A stretch of DNA of 64,000 bases from Neolewinella antarctica (GTDB lineage: Bacteria > Bacteroidota > Bacteroidia > Chitinophagales > Saprospiraceae). A model generated the notes under the pieces. That model was given only the letters and a program-made list of their open reading frames with translations. It did not search any database and was not told the origin of the DNA. A program made the position numbers and the translations under genes. Positions 24,488 to 33,371 of the stretch are shown here, in pieces. The stretch is from NCBI RefSeq assembly GCF_011927835.1, contig NZ_JAATJH010000005.1:124001-188000 (forward strand), given 5' to 3'. How positions within the stretch are numbered: position 1 is the first letter of the stretch; each line of letters begins with the position of its first letter.

Positions 24488-27400
24488 TTAAAATGACCAT
24501 AAAGAGTAAGGGTTTTGGAACGATGAAGCTTGAGAATAAAAAGTGCCAGGATAACCTGATGGCAATCTCCTGAAGTAAGCTTGTGGCCTTATCTTCTGAT
24601 GTGCAAACTCGTTCTGAAATTTGTTCCTTATTCCCTCACTATTCCATCCGGCACGGTAACCGTTGTATCCCAAGCTAAGCGCGCCTAGGCGATACATATC
24701 AGCTTTTCCCGTATGGTATCCTTGGGGGTAACCTGATGAAGGGTCGGTAGGTCTGCCAGTAGGATCACCAGTAAACATATTTAATCGTAAATCAATACCT
24801 GCGTAACCTATAGAAACGGCGTTGCTTCTAAATCTATCTCCTCCGTCTTTCAACGCGTTTCCTGCTCCTCCTAGAAGATCGAAAGGTGCGTCATCGTTCT
24901 CATAAGCGACACTCACTCCTTTCAGGTTAGCACGAAATCCTGCCACTCGTTGTCCAATCCCGGCACCACTAGTAGCATTCGTATAGAAGCCCGCGTTCCA
25001 ATCAGAATTTCCTACACTAAAGCCTCCGCCTAAACTAGACGTAAAGCCTTTGACGGAATTCGGACCCAAACTCATGTTTGTGTAACCTATCCCCGCGCCA
25101 ATACCTGCACTGAAACCATTTGAACTATAGCTAAGTCCTGCATTGGCCCCAATTGAAAATCCATTGCTGCCAAAAGCGATTGCTGGAGAGATAGACAGGT
25201 TAAATCCCCCCCCAAGGGCAATATTAGCTGATGGCAAATGACTACTTACGGCGCTGCCAACTGCACCAAGATAGCCACCCGATAACGCACCTCCTATCGC
25301 TGCACCTGCCCATCCTTGAAAGAAGTTATCTCCTTTTGCAGAATTGATGATTCCATTAGTTGCTACTCCTACCGCAGCAAATGCTAAGAATGCAAAATCT
25401 CCGTTGGGGTCACTGTAAACTATGGGACTATTCCACATTGAGTTATAAGGAGAATGCCCCATAGCTCCCTCCGCTTTCGGATCCACCTGCCACCATCGCC
25501 CAATGACCGGGTCCAAAGTCCGATACATAGCCATATTAACCCCTAAGTCAAAATCATCAACGCGCTCAATACCGTTGTATTCATAAGCCGTATCGTCCTG
25601 CTCACTACCACCCATCCAGGGTCCCACCATTTTCATGCCAAACGGCAGGTAATGGTTCTCCTGAATGATTTCACTCGGAACATCGGGGATGCCGTTGTTG
25701 TTCAGGTCTGAATACAGCAGACGGGTGTTACCTAGGTGATCGGTTAAGGCGTAGTCGTAGCGGGAGCCGTTGCCCCCCATATAAACCCGACCTTCTGAGT
25801 GAGCAACTGATTCTATCAAGCCGTTCAAATACTCGATTCCACCGATGTAATCTCGTTTATCTACGCTGTGGTTGTTACGATCGAACGACTGCCGGGTAAG
25901 TAAAGTTCCCGAAGCACTGTAGGTCATTACTAAACGCTGGTTAGGAATGGCCGGCCACGTAATGACTTTTGGTAGATCGAGGTGGTTGTACTCAACTTCA
26001 ATTTCCTTAGAAGGATCGTACGTCATGTTTCCGTTTCTGTCGTAGCGGTAGGTTCCGGAGTTCGGTTTGTACCCTTTGGAGGTTCCAGTATCATTGATCG
26101 CTCGTAACCGATTACTTTTTTGTCCGGAAGCACCCACGTATTTGTAGTCCAGCTTATCCATTGGGTTGTTCAGATAGAATCTATCGGATTGCCCAATATT
26201 TACCCCGTCTCGATCAAGCGTTTCGATATTTCCACGCTCATCATACGTTAAGCTCTCTCGATAATAAGGCTTACTCGTAGCGATACTAGCGGCGTGAGCA
26301 CGCTCGTAAAACTTAGCTTCCATCATTTGATCCAAGTGATCGTACTTAATGCCGAACAGCTGTTGCGTTCGGCCGCGCACTTGCGAGACTACGTAGCTGA
26401 TGTCGCCGTTACGCCGTACGGGAGCGGGTGCCGAACCACTTACCCGTGGAGCTTCGTCACGGTATAACTGCAAATAAAAAAGGTCTTTCTTACTGTAACC
26501 ACTGGTAGAAGGCGCTCCTGGATTAGGAACGGTACCGAAGTCATTATGCCTGGGTAAGGCAACCTGTGAGCCAGTCAATCCACCTCTGACGGAATTAATT
26601 CCTTCCAGCATTCCATTTTCGAGGTAGAAATAATCTATTTTTTGTAACCAATCGCGCGTCCCGCCCGAAAGACCCGTATGTCCTTGGTATTTTGTCTTTA
26701 CGTTACCTTTTTCATCGTACACTAATTTATTAAGCTGCCGTCGGCTACCGCTGCCAACCTTAAAATAGTTTTTAGTATTTCTTCCCGCGTGATCGTATTC
26801 ATGATCGGATGTAATGGCCAATGACCCACCGTTGAGTCTTCGGTGATTGTAGGTAGAAGAAGTAAGATTCATAGCTCCGTCGTAGACGTAGCTGGTGGAC
26901 TCCGAATTACTTAAATTCGGATCCAGGTGATTATTGCCCGTCTGACTTTGTAACTGACCACAGGTTGAGTATGTGTTCGTAGTCTGTAGCCAATCGTTAG
27001 CTGAACCAAGAATTTTGGTACTAACGGTAGCTACTTTATCCTTGTCCCAGATTTTAGTACCGTAAGTGGTTATAATGAGTGGCTCCGTAGAAATAATACT
27101 GCCGGAATTGGAAACCTTGCGCAATCCTTCCATAGTCACTCGACCCAATGCATCGTGATCGTAGACGTACCACTTGTTCTCCGCAAGTAAGTTGCCGTCA
27201 CGTTGGGCGACTAAGAGGTCGCGGGCGTCGTACCGATAATAAATTCTGTCTTTGCCAGGAATTTTTTTTGATTTCAATTTGTCGGTACCATCATATAGGT
27301 AGCTATAAATTAATTTCTCATCCGCGACCGTAGCCCCGGGTGGTAAGACTTTGGATAGACGGCCCTTACCGTCGTAGAGATAATATGTGTCACGCCGTTT

Positions 27401-30400
27401 GTCGGTTTGATCGGCCCCGTTAGTGCGTCGGCTCAAGACTTTTTGGCCAGTTTTGTTCTGGAAAACAGCGAACTTGTTACCATTGCCGTCAATAGTCACT
27501 TGCTTTGTTAGTTCTCCCTTATTGTAAGGTGTATTAGTTCCTTGCTTACGTACTAAGTCCGAGGCGGTATTAACCCCGTATTCAAAACGTGTAGTAGCCC
27601 AATCTGGCGGGGTAACCGAGATTTTTCTGCTCAGTGGGCTGGCTTCGTAAGTGTGGGTAGTATGCGCGCGGGAGGTAGGAATTTTTTCGTACCCTCCCCA
27701 ATAAGAGGAGTAAACGTGTGCGTACGGTTCGTAACTGCGCGCGACGCGACCGTACTGGTCGTAATCTACCCCGGATATGATACTTTCATCGTTATCCGGA
27801 CCAAGACGATGACCAACGTTGATAATATCACGCCCAAGCCCGTCTTTGTACTGGCGGGTCAGAATATAATAGTATGGTTTCGACCCGGACACGTTGGTAT
27901 AGTCCACCATTTTTTCTACGACATTGACTCCATCGTGACCGTGACGAAACCGGTAAATGTAAGTAGAAAGAATATTGGTGCAGTCGTCGGTTGTCGTGAG
28001 AAGGCGACCAAGCTTGTCGTAAGTGTAACTAGTAGTGGTGCCATCTACTGCGGTAACGGTAGTTAATTTATTACTGTTGAAACTTTCATAAGCATATGAG
28101 GCAGTATGACCACCAAATGTCTTTGACTTAAGTTTCTTATTTTCGTAGGTCAAAGTAGTGGCCCCCCACCCCTCATCCCGATATTCAGCTAACTGTCCCT
28201 CGGGGGTGTAGCGTAGATAGGTGGCCTTTAGCCGTTCATCGGAATCAGCCTCCTCTCCAGTAGCATCCCAGGTAGTTCCGTACTGATATGTTTTGTAGAG
28301 GCGGGGAATATCTAAGCGACCACTCGTCGACGAACTCGGCGAGGCGCCATCCGCCCGATAGTATCGATAATCGAGTCTCGTAGCGGCTACTTTGTCTTCT
28401 CCGTGGTACTGTTCAGTTATGTAAGGGAGATGTCGCAAGTTATACTTCGCGACGGCAGCACGAGCGACCGAAGAACTTGCTGCAAACTGCGTTACGATTT
28501 TTCGTTCAACACCATCACTGTCCGTCGTCTTTACTTCGTTCGGTAGTAGATTATTAGTATGGTAGCCGTATTCGGTTACCGTCGTTAAACCGTCGACGGT
28601 GGAGGTTACGAATTTAGGACGATAAATGGCTGTCCGGATTTGGTACCCTTTGTTATAAATTCTGTATATCAATTTTCTGGTCACATGATCGTAAGACGGG
28701 ATGTTCGTACGTACTGCATACATTCTACCCGTAGCGGAGCTGTTGCCGAATACTTGATAAGTATCGCCTGGGTTTCTAGTAGTACTTGAGGTACTTACCA
28801 CCTGACTACCTTCATCGTAACTAGACGATTCTTTCAAAGCACCAGACTCTACCCTGTAGGGGGCGGGAGTGGTAGGAAATTGCGTGGAAGGTTCGCTTTC
28901 GGGCTCGACGTTATATTTATACTCTTCGCTCCCTATACCATTCTTGTCCACCACTACTCGGGCGTAGCCAATGTGATATCCATCAAAACCTGAGAGAGGA
29001 GAGACGCTAAAAGAAGTAAAGAGAACGGAACGATCATTAAGTCCATGGACATACTTCGGTTCACGAGCCAGTCTACCACTTGAAAAATTAGCGCCATCGC
29101 CAGCCCGATAAGAATAGCTTTGAACGATGTCTTTATCGCCATCAATACCGTCATGGATGCGAGTGCTTTTAATACGCAAACCTCCACAAGTCACATTCGA
29201 TGGATCCTGATCGTGCGTAATGTTGAATGATACGGTAGCGTTCCTAGCGATCACTTTAATCACGTAACTCTGGCCGGGCACCATCGGGCCGGCAGCAGTG
29301 GGGACGCCAACGTTGGGTAGACTGCCACTGCTGATGGCAGGCCTGAAATCGTCTGCGCTTTGAGAAATTCGACTGACGAGCGTTCCATCGGTGGTGTAAA
29401 CCTCCACACTCCCGTGGGAGGCTCCAGCGGGTTGGGTGCCCTCGATATCAAGCCGTCCTTCACGATGTGGATCGACCTGTAGTTGCCACCGAGGGTTACT
29501 GGCCGGTGTAATAGTACTGTAGTAAGGGAAGATTGACTCTTCGGGACGATTCGTAGAAGTACTGGAAAAGGCGTCTTCCTCAAAAGCCGTTTTTCTTCCT
29601 CTTGCTTTGGCGTAGGTGTTGGCCTCGTATTCCAACTCCAAAGAGCCACCAGTGGGATAAGTAACTTTTTTCAACATACCGTCCTGCATAGCCGGACCAT
29701 GAGAGTCTCGGTTCGCGCGCCCTAGAGTCGTCCAACCTACAATGGAAATACCGGCACCCGTTGGTGTAAGACCTTTTCCGTATTCATTTGCTCCCTTTGC
29801 GGGGTTGAAATTATAGTAACCCCAGTGATCAATGTTAGGGTTGCGAACGGTCGGTGCGAACTGAAGGCCGCCCTTACCGATACGGCCAATGTAAGTAAAA
29901 TCCCACGTCGGCTCAGTGAGACTACCATCACAGGATTTTTTCTGAACGCTCTCCAATTTTAGTTTAGAATGGTGGACACCGGGAATGTTAGGGTAACGCT
30001 CATCATCCTGAAAATAGCTGTAATTAAGATCATACTTTATGCACGTATTCCCATCCGTAACCTTTACGCTCTCAATTGACTTAGCACGATCACCGTCACC
30101 GGTGGAGGTGCCGAGATCACGCCGCCCACCATAGGTAAATTCAACTTCACCAATACCGGAATTGCTGGTTATCCTCTTCGGAACTAGTGACCTAACACCG
30201 TAATAGGAGTCTGCACGGTCCGAACATAGCTCTTCATCTTCCAACCTGCCAGTATGTTTTCGGTACCGCACTGTTTCCGCACACGCCGCGGAAGCAAAGT
30301 AGGTGTAATTGGTACGAGCGTACTCAATGTCAATACGGTGCAGGCGATCCGGAGTCTCAACGGCGACTAGGTGCCAACCGACGAGCCGATCAATACCAGC

Positions 30401-31048
30401 AGGTTCTCGATTTTCTAACTCGACGTAATCGTATCCACCAGCATAAGTCTCACCAGCGTTCATTACTGTTCCAAAGTGATACCGGACACCGTCCGGAAGG
30501 GTCAGTAGGATTCCGTCAAAAGCTCTGAAACCCGGGGCAATCACATTGATACGGACGTCAGATTTTGGTATCATTTGTACCTGACGGTTTGCATCAACAA
30601 AAAATTTACCGCTGTATCCACTTACGGAATACGTGAAAATGTCTGGTTCCGTATCATAATCACGAAGCGAACGGCTAGATACCAAATTGCCTTTGTAGTA
30701 GTAACCTTTGAGAGGATCATTATCTGCTAAGCCCCGTATCGTTCGGCTGATCATTCCCCCCGCGTTTAAATTCCATCCCAGGCCCACACTACTTGCCGGC
30801 GAAGCGACATCATTACCTGCTGTATGGTACTGTAGAACTACGGGGAGGGATAGCGGCCCGTCCGAAATGGTATGGATCGGCACCGTGACGCTACCCGTGC
30901 CGGTGTAGTTGTTCACCGGAATATCGGCATACTGTCCGTAGGCCAGGGCGGCGGCCGACACGGCGGGACGCTGGCTCTGTGCACTAACGAGGCTGGTCGT
31001 CATTACTGAGTAGAACAAAAAAGTAAAAAGGGGGTATAGAAATTTCAT
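24488..31048 (-). CDS. Rhs/YD-repeat polymorphic toxin, full length, type 23-like tip
   Basis: A 2186-residue secreted giant. Signal peptide about 1-24 (VMTTSLVSAQ), a Bacteroidota Rhs N-terminal region (NYTGTGSVTVPIHTISDG), many YD-type repeats (YDKLGRLLTTTDD, YDGKGRLSKVLP) that build the Rhs cocoon, and the core end DPVIGRWWQVDPKAEG near residue 1854. The variable tip (about 300 residues) has glycine-rich SNGFSIGANAGLSY-type repeats and a terminal part with GGDRFRSNAVSIGYAG, LRLNMFTGDP and NPYSLWSF, resembling the Bacteroidota polymorphic toxin type 23 family (predicted RNase). Delivery would be by the general pathway with later cleavage of the tip. Tip identity is moderate confidence; Rhs assignment is firm. 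Confidence 0.88.
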   Translation of the reverse strand: MKFLYPLFTFLFYSVMTTSLVSAQSQRPAVSAAALAYGQYADIPVNNYTGTGSVTVPIHTISDGPLSLPVVLQYHTAGNDVASPASSVGLGWNLNAGGMISRTIRGLADNDPLKGYYYKGNLVSSRSLRDYDTEPDIFTYSVSGYSGKFFVDANRQVQMIPKSDVRINVIAPGFRAFDGILLTLPDGVRYHFGTVMNAGETYAGGYDYVELENREPAGIDRLVGWHLVAVETPDRLHRIDIEYARTNYTYFASAACAETVRYRKHTGRLEDEELCSDRADSYYGVRSLVPKRITSNSGIGEVEFTYGGRRDLGTSTGDGDRAKSIESVKVTDGNTCIKYDLNYSYFQDDERYPNIPGVHHSKLKLESVQKKSCDGSLTEPTWDFTYIGRIGKGGLQFAPTVRNPNIDHWGYYNFNPAKGANEYGKGLTPTGAGISIVGWTTLGRANRDSHGPAMQDGMLKKVTYPTGGSLELEYEANTYAKARGRKTAFEEDAFSSTSTNRPEESIFPYYSTITPASNPRWQLQVDPHREGRLDIEGTQPAGASHGSVEVYTTDGTLVSRISQSADDFRPAISSGSLPNVGVPTAAGPMVPGQSYVIKVIARNATVSFNITHDQDPSNVTCGGLRIKSTRIHDGIDGDKDIVQSYSYRAGDGANFSSGRLAREPKYVHGLNDRSVLFTSFSVSPLSGFDGYHIGYARVVVDKNGIGSEEYKYNVEPESEPSTQFPTTPAPYRVESGALKESSSYDEGSQVVSTSSTTRNPGDTYQVFGNSSATGRMYAVRTNIPSYDHVTRKLIYRIYNKGYQIRTAIYRPKFVTSTVDGLTTVTEYGYHTNNLLPNEVKTTDSDGVERKIVTQFAASSSVARAAVAKYNLRHLPYITEQYHGEDKVAATRLDYRYYRADGASPSSSTSGRLDIPRLYKTYQYGTTWDATGEEADSDERLKATYLRYTPEGQLAEYRDEGWGATTLTYENKKLKSKTFGGHTASYAYESFNSNKLTTVTAVDGTTTSYTYDKLGRLLTTTDDCTNILSTYIYRFRHGHDGVNVVEKMVDYTNVSGSKPYYYILTRQYKDGLGRDIINVGHRLGPDNDESIISGVDYDQYGRVARSYEPYAHVYSSYWGGYEKIPTSRAHTTHTYEASPLSRKISVTPPDWATTRFEYGVNTASDLVRKQGTNTPYNKGELTKQVTIDGNGNKFAVFQNKTGQKVLSRRTNGADQTDKRRDTYYLYDGKGRLSKVLPPGATVADEKLIYSYLYDGTDKLKSKKIPGKDRIYYRYDARDLLVAQRDGNLLAENKWYVYDHDALGRVTMEGLRKVSNSGSIISTEPLIITTYGTKIWDKDKVATVSTKILGSANDWLQTTNTYSTCGQLQSQTGNNHLDPNLSNSESTSYVYDGAMNLTSSTYNHRRLNGGSLAITSDHEYDHAGRNTKNYFKVGSGSRRQLNKLVYDEKGNVKTKYQGHTGLSGGTRDWLQKIDYFYLENGMLEGINSVRGGLTGSQVALPRHNDFGTVPNPGAPSTSGYSKKDLFYLQLYRDEAPRVSGSAPAPVRRNGDISYVVSQVRGRTQQLFGIKYDHLDQMMEAKFYERAHAASIATSKPYYRESLTYDERGNIETLDRDGVNIGQSDRFYLNNPMDKLDYKYVGASGQKSNRLRAINDTGTSKGYKPNSGTYRYDRNGNMTYDPSKEIEVEYNHLDLPKVITWPAIPNQRLVMTYSASGTLLTRQSFDRNNHSVDKRDYIGGIEYLNGLIESVAHSEGRVYMGGNGSRYDYALTDHLGNTRLLYSDLNNNGIPDVPSEIIQENHYLPFGMKMVGPWMGGSEQDDTAYEYNGIERVDDFDLGVNMAMYRTLDPVIGRWWQVDPKAEGAMGHSPYNSMWNSPIVYSDPNGDFAFLAFAAVGVATNGIINSAKGDNFFQGWAGAAIGGALSGGYLGAVGSAVSSHLPSANIALGGGFNLSISPAIAFGSNGFSIGANAGLSYSSNGFSAGIGAGIGYTNMSLGPNSVKGFTSSLGGGFSVGNSDWNAGFYTNATSGAGIGQRVAGFRANLKGVSVAYENDDAPFDLLGGAGNALKDGGDRFRSNAVSIGYAGIDLRLNMFTGDPTGRPTDPSSGYPQGYHTGKADMYRLGALSLGYNGYRAGWNSEGIRNKFQNEFAHQKIRPQAYFRRLPSGYPGTFYSQASSFQNPYSLWSF

Positions 31049-31104
31049 GCTACGGTAAGTTGCGAGAATAAACTACTGGGTGTTAGAGGGAGGGTTAAAT
31101 AGGG

Positions 31105-32394
31105 TTACTGCACCGTGATACGGCTGACCAGTGATTGGTCACCATCTGTGGTGACGGAAATGAAATAAACCCCTTGGGTCCAAGTGTCAGTGTTGATTCG
31201 GAACTTGAGTTCTCCTGTGTTTTTGTCCACTGCATGAATCAAGCGTCCTTGTGTATTGTAGACTTCAAGTTGTTTAACGCGCGTACCAGCCGGGCCGCCC
31301 TTAACTTCTACCGTAAAGGCAGCCTTCACTGGGTTAGGATAAGTACTCAGGTGCAGCTGTTCATCTTGTGAAATACTAACATTGTCAAGAGAGGTTCTAC
31401 TAAATAAACTTTTAGCAATATTACATTCAGTCTGCGTCTTGAGAAGATTTCCTCGTGGCCCTCCTTTTGAGAGAACGGCACGCATCCAAGTAGCCTGCCC
31501 TTTGGTAAACATATGTAGTTGGTCATCATCACCCGCGTCCATGAAATTCATAGTCATTTCCAGAGGATTGCCCGGGCATGTGGAAATATGCCCGGGGCTA
31601 GTGGTCCCGTAATTAGGTCCATTATGAACTGGAGTGTCCACAATGCCATCGTCACCGCAAGGACCACCATCGCCCCAAATTGGTGTTAGGCCTAAGTAGG
31701 TACCAATCAGGTGAGTAAGCGTTTTACCTCGGTTGTAAGGAGCCACCGCAGTACCGAAACTACCGAAATAACGGGGGTCGATTACGATACCATCGAGTTT
31801 TTCATTTCCCAAAGGCATCTGTGCGAAGCCAACATTATTGTCCGGTAGCGGTGCAATCCAAACATTAAGGTATTTTTTAGTGTCGCGTACGGGGAGCCCC
31901 GAAATACTTGTTTTCAACAAACTCAAATCATCTGGTAGTTGACGGGTGACTTTTTTACGATCAATAGTATAAGAAAGTCGGTCTAAAGATTTTTGGTCGG
32001 GAAAGCAAAAGCGTATTTTGGTATCGATTTTTGCCCGGGCGAAAGTACCCTGTAAGTCTCTCTCATCGGTGGTAGCCGGTTCAGTTAGGCCAGCGAAATC
32101 TTGATTGAGGGATATGAGTTGTTCGGCCATTTGCTCTTCCGTTACCCGATTCGATGCATCATTGTAGAGAACGTGAAAAATGATTGGTACGGTGATCTCT
32201 TCCCATTCGCTTGACTCATCAAAACGTGGGATTAATTCATGCACCTTACGAAATAGGTCCGGATCAGCCTGATCATTTTTTCGAAGCGTATCATTATAGG
32301 CGACGGAGGTAAGCATACGGTATGGCCTCTTCTTCTGGGCGGTGAGGATTGAGGAAAGGAACAGACAAAATAATAGTAGAACTAGGTGGCGCAT
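31105..32394 (-). CDS. Type IX-secreted M43-like metalloprotease homologue with lost active site
   Basis: A 429-residue protein. A signal peptide (MRHLVLLLFCLFLSSILTAQ) is followed by a propeptide-like region, an M43 (pappalysin/cytophagalysin) fold domain and a type A T9SS sorting domain (YPNPVKAAFTVEV to the end). In the family the zinc site is HEXXHxxGxxH. Here the matching stretch is LTHLIGTYLGLTPIWGDG, so the catalytic Glu and the second and third His are replaced; only the first His stays. The GDDGIVDTP, CPGNPLEMTMNFMD and Met-turn blocks are preserved, which supports the alignment. Probably a non-catalytic, surface-exposed binding protein. The ATG at 32394 is chosen for the signal peptide. 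It lies just upstream of the Rhs gene on the same strand. Confidence 0.8.
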   Translation of the reverse strand: MRHLVLLLFCLFLSSILTAQKKRPYRMLTSVAYNDTLRKNDQADPDLFRKVHELIPRFDESSEWEEITVPIIFHVLYNDASNRVTEEQMAEQLISLNQDFAGLTEPATTDERDLQGTFARAKIDTKIRFCFPDQKSLDRLSYTIDRKKVTRQLPDDLSLLKTSISGLPVRDTKKYLNVWIAPLPDNNVGFAQMPLGNEKLDGIVIDPRYFGSFGTAVAPYNRGKTLTHLIGTYLGLTPIWGDGGPCGDDGIVDTPVHNGPNYGTTSPGHISTCPGNPLEMTMNFMDAGDDDQLHMFTKGQATWMRAVLSKGGPRGNLLKTQTECNIAKSLFSRTSLDNVSISQDEQLHLSTYPNPVKAAFTVEVKGGPAGTRVKQLEVYNTQGRLIHAVDKNTGELKFRINTDTWTQGVYFISVTTDGDQSLVSRITVQ

Positions 32395-33048
32395 AAGGTT
32401 ATTTATAATGTGGGTTACACAAAAAGATGTGCTAGTTTTATAATTCGCTGATCCTTTATGTAGGCATGATGAAAGAAAGGTCATCGATTGCTCTTTTTGC
32501 TATAGGATAGTGATCAATATGCAGATAAGAGCAACTTATCTAAAGTTGCAGCCGAAGTTATTCTATCTATCCAGAACAGAGATAAATAGGCACGTGAAAA
32601 AAGGGAATGCACGTAATTGACCGCTATGGCGCTATTACGAAATTAGCAGAGGGGTGTTGACAGACAATAGTATAGGGATTTTAATTCAGGTGTAGCAGTC
32701 TAAATAGAATTAGTCCACCAATTGCTTTTATAAGAATAGGCAAGTTTTCACTTGGCATCTCTAATATAGTTATTCTATTCACATGTATGAAAGAAGCCAC
32801 TTGATAAGGAGAAAGAATCATGTCAAATCATAAATATTTAACATTTTATTTTACATAAGTCGTCATTCTGTCCGGTTTTTCGCCGCTAACTCAATAGCTT
32901 TTTCAAAATGAGTGAAATGGTTTTTTAACCGTAGGATGGCAATCGAGGAACTTTGCCTGGTCTAACAACATCATTTCAGTACCACCTAAGAAAAAGTAAC
33001 AAATTAACCAATTAACTCAGCATCCAATTGCGATTTTGCCTTTTGCCG
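32395..33048. other. AT-rich intergenic region
   Basis: About 650 bases, visibly more AT-rich than the flanking genes. It must hold the promoter for the M43-like/Rhs unit (minus strand). No RNA gene, repeat or reading frame of note is seen. Confidence 0.4.
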
Positions 33049-33369
33049 CTAGTAAGTTACCGAAGGCCGAGCGTACTGGATGACTAGCCGCGTCGCCGCA
33101 CTTACTTCCCGCCCCACCCTGTCGATGGTCGGAGAACCGATGACGTCAATTATTTGCTCTAATTCCTCCGCATTACGCCAATGCATTGCCACCATTTCTT
33201 CGTAGTACCCTTCTTCTGGTTGACCGCTCCGGAAGATCCGGCCGCACAACTCCAAGCCCGGTCGCTCTAACGCTACAATTTTTTCGATAATATACCACGG
33301 TTCATGATGGAAAGTAACGGGTAAAAACCCGGCTATCAACTCCCCCCCCGCACCAGCGTCAGCGCCCAA
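33049..33369 (-). CDS. DUF6624-like hypothetical protein
   Basis: A 106-residue protein. The C-terminal half (IDRVGREVSAATRLVIQYA) resembles the DUF6624 signature in which 'VG..a..Aa.LvvQHa' ends the domain, though the usual His is Tyr here. The first residues (MGADAGAGGE) are encoded by a diverged copy of the GCACC word, so the true start may be different or the N-terminus replaced. It abuts the end of the DUF4132 gene (2-base gap), same strand. Function unknown. Confidence 0.5.
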   Translation of the reverse strand: MGADAGAGGELIAGFLPVTFHHEPWYIIEKIVALERPGLELCGRIFRSGQPEEGYYEEMVAMHWRNAEELEQIIDVIGSPTIDRVGREVSAATRLVIQYARPSVTY

Positions 33370-33371
33370 AA

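Noticed and set aside
24488-31048. YD repeats as a CRISPR or tandem DNA repeat
   Set aside because: They repeat at the protein level only; the DNA is not regularly repeated and there are no spacers.
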